Below, in pieces: positions 1-12,500 of a stretch of DNA of 64,000 nt. The position numbers and the translations under genes are program-made. How positions within the stretch are numbered: position 1 is the first letter of the stretch; each line of letters opens with the position of its first letter. The notes under the pieces are model-generated. The model was given only the letters and a program-made list of their open reading frames with translations, was not told the origin of the DNA and did not search any database. This DNA is from Blumeriella jaapii (Eukaryota; Ascomycota; Leotiomycetes; Helotiales; Drepanopezizaceae), in NCBI GenBank assembly GCA_009599575.1, contig VWND01000033.1, forward strand, positions 1 through 64,000, read 5' to 3'.

Positions 1-133
1 TTCTTTCAATTTTTACATCTTTTTTTCATTGTATATTTGCTATATATTTTATTAAAATATAATTTTTTTATAATTTGAATATTATTTTTTGCATATTTAA
101 TTGTATGATTTATTTTATTAAAATCTTAATAAA

Positions 134-141
134 CCCTAACC
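134..141 (-). other. Isolated telomere-like CCCTAACC
   Basis: One and a third telomere-type repeats (TTAGGG on the minus strand) inside AT-rich DNA. The orientation is opposite to the telomere-like motifs at 15-35 kb. Eight bases can occur by chance, though GC is very scarce here. Confidence 0.3.
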
Positions 142-1274
142 TTCTTTTAAATTTATACGTTCTTATTTATTTAATTTTTTTATTAATTTTATTTATTTTA
201 TTTTGTTATAATAAAAACGCTGTCTTTTATATAATCTAATATATTATATCTTTAAGTTCATTTATCTATTACAAATTATTTCTTTCTAATTTATAAAATA
301 TTTTCATTTTTATTTTATTTCATTTTTTTAATTATATATTTATTTTCGAATAATTTATACGCTTCTTATTATTTATTTTGTAATATATTTTATTTAAATA
401 TTATTATTTTGATATTATGGAACGCTTTTTTTTGCATATTTTATTATTATATATATTTTATTTATAATTTTTTTTTCTTTAAATTATCAACGCTATCTTC
501 TGCCTATTTTTTAATATAATTTTTATTTTTATTTTTTATTTTTTTATTTTTTTTTCTTTCAATTAACAATTTTAATTTTATTTATTAGTTTTTTTTTTTT
601 GATTTATTTTTCTTATATATTATTTCCTTATAATATATAAGCTTTTATTTATTTATTTAATAATATTCTTTTTCTATTTAATTTAATAATTATTTAATAC
701 TAAGTTTTTTTCTTTTATACGCTATCTTTTGATTATTATAATTAATACTTTTTTATAACTTGTACGCTCCTTTTTGCTTTGTTTTATAATATATTATATT
801 TTATTTATAAAACAAATCAATTTATACATTTTTTATTACTTGTTTTATTATATTTTTTTAAGACATTTATTTATATATTAATTTTTTTAGTAGATACGCT
901 CCCTATGGTTTTTTTTTTATTTTTTATTTTATTTATTTTATTTCTGTTTTATATTTGTCTAATTTATTTTTTGTTTTTTATTTTATTTTCAGTTTACTTT
1001 TGTTTTGTTTCCATTTTACTTTTATTTTACTTTTATTTTATTTCTATTTTATTTTTATTTCATTTCTTCTTTATTTTTTTTATTTCTATTTTATTCATAT
1101 ATTATTCTTTTATAATATATACGATTTTCGTAGCTTATTTTATTATTTATTTTATTTCTATTTTAATTTTGTTTTAATTTATTACAATATAAACGATTTC
1201 TATTGCTTATATTATTATATAATTTTTAATTCAATTATATTTTTTTTTTTTTACAATACAAACGCTTTACTTTT

Positions 1275-1440
1275 ATTATATTTCTATTTTAATTTTATTT
1301 TTACTTTTATTTTACTTTTATTTTACTTTTATTTTACTTTTATTTTACTTTTATTTTACTTTTACTTTTATTTTTACTTTTTTTTTACTTTTATTTTACT
1401 TTTATTTTACTTTTATTTTACTTTTATTTTATTTCTATTC
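1275..1440. repeat. 11-bp minisatellite TTTTATTTTAC
   Basis: Near-perfect tandem copies of TTTTATTTTAC (with TTTTAC variants), strongly strand-asymmetric. The encoded frame is low-complexity F/Y/L/I and is not a gene. A looser copy of the same array lies at about 1540-1620. Confidence 0.8.
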
Positions 1441-1799
1441 TAATTCTTTACAGCTTATACGATTTCTATTACTTATTATATTATATAATTTTTGATTTAA
1501 TTATATATTACTTTTTTATAATGCAAATGTTTTACTATTATTTTACTTTTATTTTACTTTTATATTACTTTTATTTTATTTTTATTTCAAATTTTTATTT
1601 TACTTGTATTTTATTTCTATTTTTTTTTTTTTTATTCTTTACAATTTAAACAATTTTTATTGCTTATTTTATTATACAATTTTTGATTTATTTATATATT
1701 ACTTTCTTATAATACAAACGCTTTAATTCTTTTTTAGTTTTTGATTAACTTTTATTTTACTTTTGGTTATTTTTATTTCACTTCTATCTACTTTACTTT

Positions 1800-2115
1800 A
1801 GTTTTACTTTACTTTTACTTTTATTTCTATTTTATTTCTATTTTATTTCTATTTTATTTCTATTTTATTTCTATTTTATTTTATTTTTTCTATTTTATTT
1901 CTATTTTTATTTTTTATTTTTATTTCTATTTTATTTTCTATTTTATTTCTCTATTTTTATTTCTATTTTATTTCTATTTTATTTCTATTTTATTTCTATT
2001 TTATTTTATTTCTATTTTACTTCTATTTTATTTCTATTTTATTTCTATTTTATTTCTATTTTATTTCTATTTTATTTTATTTCTATTTTATTTTTATTTT
2101 ATTTTTTTTTATTTT
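1800..2115. repeat. 11-bp minisatellite TTTTATTTCTA
   Basis: Tandem copies of an 11-bp unit TTTTATTTCTA, with short interruptions. It differs from the array at 1275-1440 by transition-type changes, so both probably derive from one ancestral unit. Confidence 0.8.
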
Positions 2116-2784
2116 ATAATAAACGCTATCCGTTGCAAATCTTTTAATAAATCTTTTTATTATAATTTATACGCTATTTTCTGCTGGTTTTATTATGTAT
2201 ATTTTTATTTTAATATGTTTTCATATCTTTTGCTTTTTTTATTTTTGAAATTTTTTTTTATTTTTTTATTTATTTATAAATAAAAAATTTATAGTTTGAA
2301 CGCCACCCCGTTTTTCTTTTAATTTAAATTAAACTTTATTTATTTATATTATTATTTCTTATAATATATACGCTATATCCAGTTTAAATTATTATATACT
2401 TTAAATTTTTAATTTATATTCTTTTTTTATGAATTTTAAGCTGATTTTTTGTCTTTTTTATTATTTTTTTTTTTTTTTTTTTTTTCGATTTTTATATTAT
2501 TATTTTTTTAAATTTTTAGGCTATTTTTTTGTCTTTTGTATTATAAATGTATTTCTTTAGATTTTTATTTTAATTTTTTATAATTTATATTATATTATAT
2601 ATTAATTTTCTTTTATAATTATTATTTATACCTTTTTCTGATATATATTTATTTATATATTTATTTATTATAAATTAAACGCCACCTTGTTTTTTGTAAT
2701 ATAAGTTTTTTTTTTCTATTTATATTTATCTTCCTTTTATTTTATACGCTATTTATTTATTTATTTATTAAATATGATAAATAT

Positions 2785-2880
2785 TTAATTTATATATTAT
2801 TTAATTTATATATTATTTAATTTATATATTATTTAATTTATATATTATTTAATTTATATATTATTTAATTTATATATTAT
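2785..2880. repeat. Six perfect 16-bp repeats TTAATTTATATATTAT
   Basis: Exactly 96 bp made of six identical 16-bp units. Perfect identity inside otherwise decayed DNA suggests a recent slippage expansion. Confidence 0.9.
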
Positions 2881-3837
2881 GTAATTATAATTTATACGCT
2901 ATTTTTGCCTATTTTATTATAATATTATATTTTGATTTATATATTATTTCCTTAGAACTTATAAGTCTTTTTTTTTCTTATTTAATTATATATTTAAAAA
3001 ATTAATTTTTCCGAAATATAAGTTTTACTTTTTATTTATTTTATTATATATATTTAATTTTTATAATTTTTAAAATTTCTTTTACTTTTTCTATTATATA
3101 ATTTTTGTCTTTTTGTTTTACTTATTTATATTATAAATCTTTATAATTTAAATACCCACCTTCTGTTTATTATAATTTAAATCATTTTTCTAATAATATT
3201 TTTTCTTATAATATATACACCATCTGCTTTTATTTTAATATAAGTTTTAATTTTTAATTATATTATTTTTCATAACTTAAACGCTACCGCTTTGTTTTTT
3301 TATTAAAAAAATCTTTTTTATTTAAATATTAATTTTTAAAAATATATATCTTATTTTATACTAATTATTTTATTTTTTTAATATTTTAATTTTTTTTTTA
3401 ATATTTATACTATTTTTTTTTTTTATATATTTATATAAATAAAGGTTTTTTTTTATTACGCTATCCGCTGTTTTTTTAATCAACTAGTTTTTTTTTCATA
3501 ACTAAAGTTTTTTTTTAAAATTAATTTATTAAATATTTTATTTTATAATTATTTTTATAATAATTCTCGTATTTTATACGCTATTTAATTTAAGTTTTTT
3601 TTTTTTAAATATTTCATTTTTACAAAATTTTTATTACTTAAATTTATTTTACCGTTATTTTTATTTTGCTTATTTTATACTTTTATTCTTATTTTAAAAT
3701 TATTTTTTATAATATATTAAATTTCGTAAAAATATTTATTCTTCTGCAATTTAGTCGTTAATTTTTATTTTGCTCATTTTAGTTAATACCTTTTTTTCAC
3801 TTATTATATGATTTTCCCTGCCGGTTACTCGGTATTT

Positions 3838-3839
<2 letters not shown>

Positions 3840-3872
<33 letters not shown>
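3840..3872. repeat. Homopolymer T tract of about 33
   Basis: An uninterrupted T run following a short GC-containing stretch. Its length is likely to be imprecise in any assembly. Confidence 0.85.
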
Positions 3873-3876
<4 letters not shown>

Positions 3877-5659
3877 ATTTTCAATTATACGATATATAAA
3901 TTATTTATTTATCTTTTTCTTTATATTTTTTTATAATATTATTAATATTTGTAATATATAATTGTAATATTTTTGCTATTTAGGCCTTTTTCTACTTTTT
4001 TGTTTATTTTATAATATATTTTATTTTTTTACAAATCATACGATTTTTTTGCTTTGCTTTTTTTTTTTAAATATTAATTGTATAAATCATATATTATTTA
4101 AACTGATTATTTTGATGTTTTTCTGTTTTAAATTTTTTTTTTTTTTATTTTATTTATATAAAATAATTTTTAACTTTTGTTTATTAACCGTTATTCGCAT
4201 TTTTACTTATTGAATCAAAAATTACGGTTTTTTAAAAAATATACGATCTTGTTACTTTGCTTATTATATTATATATTTCAATTTTATGAATTTTATTTTA
4301 TTAAATTTTATTTTATTCATTTTTTTAATTTAATTTTTTTTATTAAATTTTCATTTAATAAATTTTATTTAGGCGTATTTTTTTTTTCAACTTTTAAAAA
4401 AAAACATTTTGTTTATTTAAATAATATTTTAATTTTTGCGATTTAACCATTTGTTACATTTTGCAAATATTATAATAAATTATATATTTTTTAATAAATT
4501 AATATTTATAAAATTACGATTTTGTTATTTTCCATATTTTATTATATATTTTATTATTATAAACTATACGTTATTTAAGTTTATTTAAGCGTAATTTTTC
4601 TTTTTACTTTTTTTAAAATATATTTTGTTTAAACAGTTTATATATTACTTTTTATTATATAATTTTTTTTAATACTTTTGTTTGATTTTTAATAAATTTT
4701 CCTTTTTTATAAAATACTCGGGTTTATTACCTTTTCCTTTTTTTTCAAATTTTTTTTATAAATTATAAGTAGTTTAAGTTTCTTAAGCGTAATTCTTTTT
4801 TTTTGCTTTTTTTTAAAATATATTTTATTTATATAAATTTTATTTTACTTTTTTTTTTATTGAAATTTTTTTATTTTTTGGAATATTTTATAGAAAATTA
4901 TATTTTTTTAAATTATACGCTATTTAAATCTTTTAATTCTTTTTTTTTTTTTTTTTTTTTCGTTTTTATAATACATTTTGTTTATAAATATATATTTTGC
5001 TTTTTGTTATTTAGTTTTTTTACATTTTTACTTATTTTATAAAAAATTTTATTATTTATAAATTATACAATTTGTTAGCTTTGCTTATTTTAATATATAT
5101 ATTTTAATTTTATAAATTTTATATTATTTAAAGCTATTATATCGGAATATTTTGTTTATGCTTATTTTATAAATTATTTTATTTTTATATATTATACGCT
5201 ATCCTCTGTGGCTAAACTATTGTTTTATTCTTTTATTTATTATATAATATATTTTTTTTAATTATATATCTAATTTATAAATTTTCTTCTATCAAATATT
5301 ACGCCATTTCCTGTTTTTGTAAATTATCGATTAATAAATTTATAAAATATAAAATATTCTTGTTTTATATACTATCAATTACTAATTGATTTTAGGAAAT
5401 GAAATATAATTTTTACAATTTATATATTGTTTTTTAAAATAATATGAATTTTGCGAATTTTATTTAATTTTGAAAATTGTATAAATTGAATTGCTTTTAT
5501 CGCTACTTTTAATAATTTTTATTTATATAATTTCCATTTGCTCAATATAAAATTAAAAAATTTATTAAATAATCTTTAGTACTAAAACATGTATATATTC
5601 AATTTTATCGATACGTTAATTAAATAATTTTAAAAGATTTTATTAAATATTTATTTTTT

Positions 5660-5760
5660 TTGTAGAAACAAAATCGAAATTTTGAAAAAAATCGAAAATT
5701 TTGAAAAAAAATCGAAAATTTTGAAAAAAGTTCGAAAAATTTAAAAAAAAAAAAAATTTG
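5660..5760. repeat. About four copies of an 18-bp unit TCGAAAATTTTGAAAAAA
   Basis: Tandem units with varying A-tract length run into an A-rich tail. They directly precede a small island of higher GC. Confidence 0.75.
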
Positions 5761-5769
5761 AAAATAAAA

Positions 5770-5950
5770 AAAAAGTGAAGAATAATGTGTAATACCCTTT
5801 TTAATTCCCTCCTCTTTACAACATTATTAGCTTACAAGCTCGCCCGCAAGCTTATAAGGTTCTTATTCTTCTGATTATAGCTTATTATCATAAGCTCACC
5901 AACTAAGCTAACGGGCAGTTGGTGTGGTTTGGTTGCAAAAAATACAATGA
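5770..5950. other. Small higher-GC island of unknown origin
   Basis: About 180 bp with a normal mix of CA and TG steps, set in decayed AT DNA. It begins near TGTGTAATACCC, contains two short inverted repeats built on AGCTTA/TAAGCT, and ends with a GT-rich stretch (GGTGTGGTTTGGTTGC). There is no open frame and no recognisable RNA gene. It could be a solo LTR or another recent insertion that escaped mutation; I could not find target duplications by eye. Confidence 0.4.
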
Positions 5951-7480
5951 AATCTAACTATAACCTTTACTTTCAAATCAAACTTCACGTTACGATTAAT
6001 ATTATAATAAAAAATTAAAAAATCTGTTAGTTATAATTTTGTTATTATAATAATATATATATAAACTTTAATAATTTTCAAATAATTATAATTTTTTTTG
6101 GCGTTTTCAAGTTTAATCGAAAATTTCCAATATGTTTCAAATTTTGTAGCCGAAAAATATAATAATTTTTTTTTATATATTTTTTTTTAATAATTATTTA
6201 ATATAATTATATTAATTACCCTCGATAATAAATTATAATTAGAAATAAAAACTAATATTATTATATATCTTATAAAAATTATATTTAAAAATTTAATTAT
6301 TTCAATAATATATATAAATTTAAATTAAATTAAATTATTATAAAAAAGCAAAAAGTAATTGTTTTCGTTTTCGAATTTAATTTACAATTTCTTATATGTA
6401 TTTATAGTATATATCAGATATTATAAAATATATAAATTTTTCAATTTATTTATTATTTTACATTTTTAAATAAAAGTAAGTTTTTTTTTTTTTTTTAAAA
6501 AAATTAAATTAAATAGATTAATATATTATTTTCATTATATATCCTATATTATATTAATAAGTTTTTCTCTATTTTATTTACTATTTTATTTACTATTTCA
6601 TATTGTTTTATATTATATTTCTTATATATCCGATATTATATTAATATATTTTTCTTTATTTTATTTAGTATTTCAAATTTCTATATAAAAGTCTTTTTTT
6701 AAAAAAAATTTTTTAAAAAGATTTATATATATTAATTTATATTTTCACATTAATATTTACCTTGAAATTCATATATTAATAAATATTAAAAAAATTATAA
6801 TAACTACTTTTGTTATTCTAATCATATACTTAACTTCGAGTTTTATTTATATTATTATATAAAAAAGTATGAAAATTTTTTAATTGCGTTTTCGAATTTA
6901 CTTCGTAGTTTTTTTAATATAATTTTGTATTATATCGCCGATAAATATATTAATATATTTTTCTCATATTTTGTTAATTTAATCTTAATATGTATAATTT
7001 TTTTTAAATAATTATTAAATATATTTGTAGTTATGGCCCCTTATTTTTAAAACCAAACTTACTGTAAAAATGAATTTTATAATAAAAAATAAGAAAATTT
7101 GATAATTAAATTAATTTAATAATTTCACAAACCCAGCTTTAATTTAAATTATTATAAAAATAATTATTTATTATTATAAAAGTAATTATAAATGTTTTTT
7201 TTTTTTTGCGTTTTCAAATTTATTAAATATATTTTTTTTTTTTTTTTTTTTTTTTTTATATAGCCAAAAGATCCAATAATATATTTATATTATTAATATT
7301 ATATTGTATTTTAATAAGGGAAATTTGAAGTAATTAATTGCATTGTTATATTAATATGTAAAAGCTTAATTTTTATTTGTATTTTTATGTAAAAAGTTAA
7401 AAAACAATATTAATATTTGCGTTTTCAAATGTAATTAATAATTTCAAATATATTTACGTTTATATTTATATTTAGATTTA
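5951..7480. repeat. AT-rich spacer with dispersed GCGTTTTCAAATTT core
   Basis: No gene is visible. A short core GCGTTTTCAAATTTAAT, usually followed by AATTTC and AATAT, recurs near 6101, 6368, 6885, 7207 and 7420 with heavily diverged sequence between. This is a second decayed repeat family, different from the one at 1-5300. Homopolymer T tracts occur near 7224-7258. Confidence 0.45.
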
Positions 7481-8117
7481 AGTTTCTCTTTCTATTCATA
7501 TTTCTATTTATATTTATATTTATATTTATATTTATATTTCTATTTCTATTTCTATTTATATATATTTCTATTTATATTTCTATTTATATTTCTATTTATA
7601 TTTCTATTTATATTTCTATTTATATTTCTATTTATATTTCTATTTATATTTCTATTTATATTTCTATTTATATTTCTATTTCTATTTCTATTTATATTTT
7701 TAATTATATTTCTATTTATATTTCTATTTATATTTATATTTATATTTATATTTCTATTTCTATTTAATTATTTTTATATCGAATGTTTTAATAAGTTTCA
7801 GACAGATAAAATATTAATAATTTAATTTGTAAAGAAAATAGAAATTTAATCTAAATTTCTTTCTATTTCTATTTCTATTTCTATTTCTATTTCTATTTCT
7901 ATATTTCTATTTCTATTTCTATTTCTATTTCTATTTTCTATTTCTATTTATATTTTATTATATTTCTATTTTTAAATTTCTATTTTTATTTCTATTTCTA
8001 TTTCTATTTCTATTTCTATTTCTATTTTTATTTAATTCTTTTATATCAAATGTTTTAATAAATTTCAGACAGATAAAATATTAATAATTTAATCTGTAAA
8101 GAAAATAAAAATTTAAT
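7481..8117. repeat. TTTCTA/TTTATA hexamer arrays with a duplicated helicase 3' flank
   Basis: Two arrays of the hexamers TTTCTA and TTTATA (about 7481-7765 and 7855-8035) are each followed by a nearly identical ~85-bp segment containing CAGACAGATAAAATATTAAT (about 7766-7855 and 8036-8117). The second copy runs directly into the stop codon of the helicase gene. So the 3' flank of that gene was tandemly duplicated and then expanded by microsatellite growth. Confidence 0.75.
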
Positions 8118-8465
8118 CTAAGATATTTCATCTGTTAAGTCAATAAATATATATTTAAGACCTAAAATAGATTCAGTATCTAATTCCGTAATATAAACCT
8201 GTTTAGTAAAACTTTTTATAAAACTATTTATATTCGAAATAGATTTATTATCAAATAGATTTTGATAATAATCGGAATTTTGGTTTTTAGGCCATAATTC
8301 ATTTCGTTTAAATAATAAACTTATTATTTGATAAACAAAATTTATTAATACACATTTATTTTCAAATTCGAAAGATTGACGTAATCGATAACAAATAACA
8401 GTAGGTAATAAACAAATAAAACAACAACTATTTTCGTATAAATAAAAACTATTTCGAATAAATTC
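8118..8465 (-). CDS. C-terminal tail of the helicase, copy I (fragment)
   Basis: Open frame of about 115 codons ending at the TAG at 8118-8120. It begins just after the T9 tract at 8466 that breaks the frame. It has closely spaced cysteines (SCCFICL, then VICYRLRQ and NKCVLI), recalling the cysteine/histidine-rich tail of fungal subtelomeric RecQ-like proteins. The preceding stretch (about 8475-8655, another frame) continues the protein and includes HYTRDCIEF. Not separately functional. Confidence 0.55.
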   Translation of the reverse strand, partial: EFIRNSFYLYENSCCFICLLPTVICYRLRQSFEFENKCVLINFVYQIISLLFKRNELWPKNQNSDYYQNLFDNKSISNINSFIKSFTKQVYITELDTESILGLKYIFIDLTDEIS

Positions 8466-8655
8466 TTTTTTTTTATATTTTGTGAAAATAAATCAAGATT
8501 CGCAAATTCAATACAATCGCGAGTATAATGATTACTAGTATTTTGCGTATAAATAAAATAATAATAATACGTGCAAAAATTATTATTTTCAAAACTTTGC
8601 GATAAAACCCAAATTAAATTATTTTTTTGCGTTTTCGACTTTTTTTGTAATTGTA

Positions 8656-8985
8656 TTAATAATTTTGCGCTTGTTTTTCGTAAATATTATTACGATTTAT
8701 ATAAAGATCGCAATTTGCATTAGTTTTAGAACACTGATCTAAAATAGTATTATTTAAATATAAAGAAATTAATCGTTTACGACAGACTACTTCGCGTAAA
8801 TAACTTTTAATTAATCTTTTATTTAACGAATCGTTTTCGATTTCTTTTTCAAAACCTGAATTATAAAAAAACATCGATATAGCTTCGTTTTTATCGCGGC
8901 CGGCCCGACTAGAACCTTGTAAAAAACCGTTAAATTCGAAAGCTAATTTATAATAAAATAGTAGCACGTATATTAAAATAATCAA
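8656..8985 (-). CDS. Helicase motif VI and cysteine region, copy I (fragment)
   Basis: The frame contains QGSSRAGRDKNEAISM, matching RecQ motif VI (usually Q-x-x-GRAGRD), followed by LREVVCRKRLISLYL and CSKTNANCDLY. The latter matches the C-R-R ... C ... C-D-x-C zinc-binding pattern that follows the RecQ helicase core. The Gly before RAGRD is Ser here. The true frame upstream (NILVCTSGLQKGFDYFNIRA, motif V-like) is one base out, with the break near 8960. The annotated Met at 8985 is not a real start. Confidence 0.7.
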   Translation of the reverse strand: MIILIYVLLFYYKLAFEFNGFLQGSSRAGRDKNEAISMFFYNSGFEKEIENDSLNKRLIKSYLREVVCRKRLISLYLNNTILDQCSKTNANCDLYINRNNIYEKQAQNY

Positions 8986-9111
8986 AGCCTTTTTGCAAAC
9001 CGCTAGTACAAACTAAAATATTATAAAAAAGTTGTATAATCGGTAGTAAAACTTTTTTAAAACCGATTCCTTTTTATTTTTTTGATAATTTAGACGTATA
9101 TTTCGCGCAAT

Positions 9112-9463
9112 TTAAAAATTCAGATAATTTATCGACAAGCGCAATTGTAGGACAAAAAATATTATTATTTTATTTAAATATGATTTAAAATTCGATTTTA
9201 AACAAAAAAAACAATATTCTTCGATTTTTTTTAAATTTATTTTGCATACTTTTAGATTTAAAACTTGAAGCTCGATATGATATATTATTACGTAAACAAT
9301 CGGCCCGTATTTTAGCAAAAGTTTGTAAATTTAATTTATTAATCAATTGATTTTCTTGATTTACGGATAATATACCAGTTAAAAATACTGTTTGAACTTT
9401 CAAATTAAGAATTTTTTTAAATTGATATATTATAAAACGATAATTAGCCGCAGTTATTAGCAA
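9112..9463 (-). CDS. Helicase core segment between motifs II and V, copy I (fragment)
   Basis: Two overlapping frames join into one segment if one base is removed from the T8 tract at 9225. The upstream frame, just past the T6 at 9540, carries a DECH-box-like RIILNECHLLITA, with Asn replacing the first Asp. It continues with VFLTGILS (motif III-like), then IRADCLRNNISYR, the R-x-x-x-R-x-N-I-x-Y pattern found after motif III. The downstream frame carries CPTIALVDKLSEFL (motif IV-like) after another slip near 9154. Order and spacing fit a RecQ helicase. Confidence 0.65.
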
Positions 9464-9524
9464 ATGACATTCGTTTAATATAATTCTATCAATTTTTCCT
9501 TTATCAATTTTATTTATTAATAAA

Positions 9525-12500
9525 TTAATAAATATATCGTTTTTTCAAAGTTTCAATAGAAATAAGAGTTATAGTTTTAAATTTAAGATTATCTTCGTAA
9601 TTACTAACAGGAATTCCAAATTCATTTGCACGTTTAAATAAATCGCTTTTTAAACCAATTAACGGTACGATAATAATAGTAATTTTGGCGTTAGATAAAG
9701 CAGCGCATAATAAATAAATCAATGATTTACTACTACTAGTAGGTAATATTCCTAATATATAAGGCACTTTTAATAAAATACTTTTTAATAAAGTTTCTTG
9801 TTCAGAAATAATAAAATCGATTTCAGAATTATTTAAAAATTCGCGTAATAATAATAATAACGTATTATCTCCGATAGGTATAATAGATAAATAATTTAAA
9901 TTTGTAAGCTTAATTTTTTTATTAATTGAATTATATTCGAAAGACGCTTGTTTATTATGTTTTTTAGCTTTTGAATTATTATTTAATAAAGGTTTTTGAT
10001 AACGTAATGCAAAAGTCAAAGATTCAGTCTTGTTTTTATTAATTCTAACTTTATTAATAATATCGAGATTATTTAAAAATGAATTATTAATAATTTCTTT
10101 ATTATTTAAGCCGAAAAAATCAAAATAACGAAGGCAAAATTGTAAATACTTTGATTGCAAATCGCTTCGCGTATTTTCGAAAGTATTCGAATTACGGCCA
10201 TAATTTAATTCTTTAGTTATTAACGAATGATTTATTTGATTCGCTTGAAGCTTATTATTCGTAAAACTATTATTAGAATTAATTAATGTAATAGAATTGA
10301 TATCAAGATTTTCTTTTATAAAATATTTAATAATAGCTACAATAATTTGACGATATTTTTGAATAGTTAAAGGTTGATCAATTTTTACTAAACAAAATGA
10401 TTTTAAATAATTAGAAATATCGGCCGATTTTAAAAATCTTTTGTTTGTATAAAAAAAATAAGCACTAACTGTTTTATATTGATTATTATTCGCCGAAATA
10501 CTAATATTTAATATTCTAATAAATGGTTTTACTAAAACCATATAATATAATACTAAAGTACTAATTTTTAAAGGAATATATCTTATATTCGAAGCTAGCT
10601 TTTCACTAGAATATTGCGATTTAAATTTACTAATATTTATAATAAATAAACCACTTCCAATATCAAGAAATAATTCTCTTTTATTTTTACGCGAATTACA
10701 ATTTCTAAGTGAAATAAGTTCGGTTCCTCGAATGGGTAAATCACAATCTAAATAAAAATCAATCAAAAATAACTTTTTTAAATTGAAATTTAATTTTAAA
10801 TAAGCTTTAATTGCTTGGGGTTTAATTTGTAATTTTTGATTCGAAAAATTATAAAAACGAGCTCGTAATTTTGACGATTTAATAACTTTATTAAATAACC
10901 ATTTATCGTTTGCTTTTTTATTAGGATGTAAATTTTTAAAAGATAAAAAAAGCGTCGTATTATTACGATCTTCGTATTTTGCAAAATCATCTAACGTAAT
11001 ATGACTATATTCGCTTTCTGAAATAAAAAAAATAAGATTTTTTTTTAATATTTGCTCGGTTTTTAAAATTAATTCTTTAAATACAAATCGCAAATTGTCA
11101 ATATTTAAAACAACGTTTTTATAACTAACTGTATTTTCAGTTAAACTATGAATTGTAACATTGCTATTGCTTGAAAGATTTTTATTTACAATAAAACAAA
11201 ACGATCGGTGTAATAGCAATTCGCTTAATGCAGTATTCGAATTATTTTTAAAAAAATTATTTATTAATTTAGTTAAAATATTATTTAAATTACTTTGAGA
11301 ATTACAAAAAAGAATATTTATAGCTTTATTTAAAAATATTAATTGCGAGCAATATATAAATTTAAAATAATAGCCAGATAAATCTAAAGTATTTCGTAAA
11401 GTAAAATTAGATTTTAAACTTTTAATTGCAAAATAAGCGTTAATAGGACTTTCGAATATATTTAAATCTTGTTTTTGAATTAAAATTTCAAAAATAATAT
11501 TACTTAATAATTTTTGAAATTCGATTAACAAAGGATTACGATCAGTTTCAGAATTTTTATATTTTTTTAAAAATGAAATATAAGAATTTTGCTTTGTATC
11601 TACGTTTGATAATCTTCCAAAAGACCAAGAATTATTCGAAGTATTGCTATTATTACTAATATTATTTGAATTGCTATCATCCGATAATATAGATTCATTG
11701 CTTATAGAATTATCGAATTCAATTTCAGAATTATCACTCGATAAATCGTCGATTAAAATTCGATTATTATAAGCTTTATTTATATTTCGATTAATAGTTT
11801 TTGTGAAATTTTTCGATGAAACTTCAATTTTTGGATCGTTTATATAATTAATCGCTTGTAATAATAAATCGTTAATTTTTTCTTCTAGTTTTGTATCGAT
11901 TTTAAAAATCGGTTTACTAGTTTTATATAATTTTAAATTATAACTACGAAAGAAAAAAGTAATAAAATTATTAAAAAAAGCAAAATAATCGACGCGAGAT
12001 TTCGATATAAGTAATATTTTAAATTCTTTATTACCTATTTTATTAGGCTCAAAACTATTTAAAATATTTAAATGACTTTTATTTATCCAAGTAATTTTAT
12101 TTAAACTTAAATAAAGAATTTCTTGAATATTATCGATTATAAATTTAATTAATTCGTCGTCTTTATCTTGATTATATAATTCATATAAATCGTATAATTC
12201 TTGCGGCTTATAATTTTGAATAAATTCAGCATATCGAGTTTTTGCTTGAAAATTGGTTAAATTATCGCTAAGATTTATTTTAGACGAATTTAAATTTTCG
12301 TAGAATAAAGATTCTTTTAAATTTAATTCTTCGATTAATAAATTTTGAGCTATTAACAAATCAGATGGTAAATCTTCTGAAATCTCATTAAAATGAATAT
12401 TATCTTCGATTTCGTTTACTGAATTATCAATTTGTTTAACTTCGAAATACCATCTATTTCTTTCAAGTGATTGAGTAGTTACAATTGAATAATATTTATT

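Larger units (their letters stand above)
1..5300. repeat. AT-rich decayed satellite with recurring TATACGCTAT core
   Basis: There is no credible gene in this stretch. The plus strand is overwhelmingly T-rich with few G or C, and open frames here are only F/Y/L/I strings read from pyrimidine repeats. A short core close to TATACGCTAT, often followed by TTCTGC or TTTTGC, recurs every 60-250 bp (near 358, 718, 761, 893, 2366, 2748, 2894 and 3578). Related forms AACGCT and ATACGATTT occur near 1193, 1263 and 1457. Between cores lie simple repeats. The pattern fits a tandem or dispersed repeat that decayed by transition mutation and was then diluted by microsatellite growth. Period and age cannot be measured by eye. 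Confidence 0.6.

Noticed and set aside
779..2283. Long plus-strand open frames of 132-180 codons
   Set aside because: They consist of F, Y, L and I read from TTTTATTTTAC and TTTTATTTCTA repeats. There are no motifs and they vanish outside the repeats.
1..8117. Mitochondrial DNA insertion, suggested by the AT content
   Set aside because: No mitochondrial gene, rRNA or tRNA could be recognised, and the low-complexity repeats do not look like coding mitochondrial DNA.
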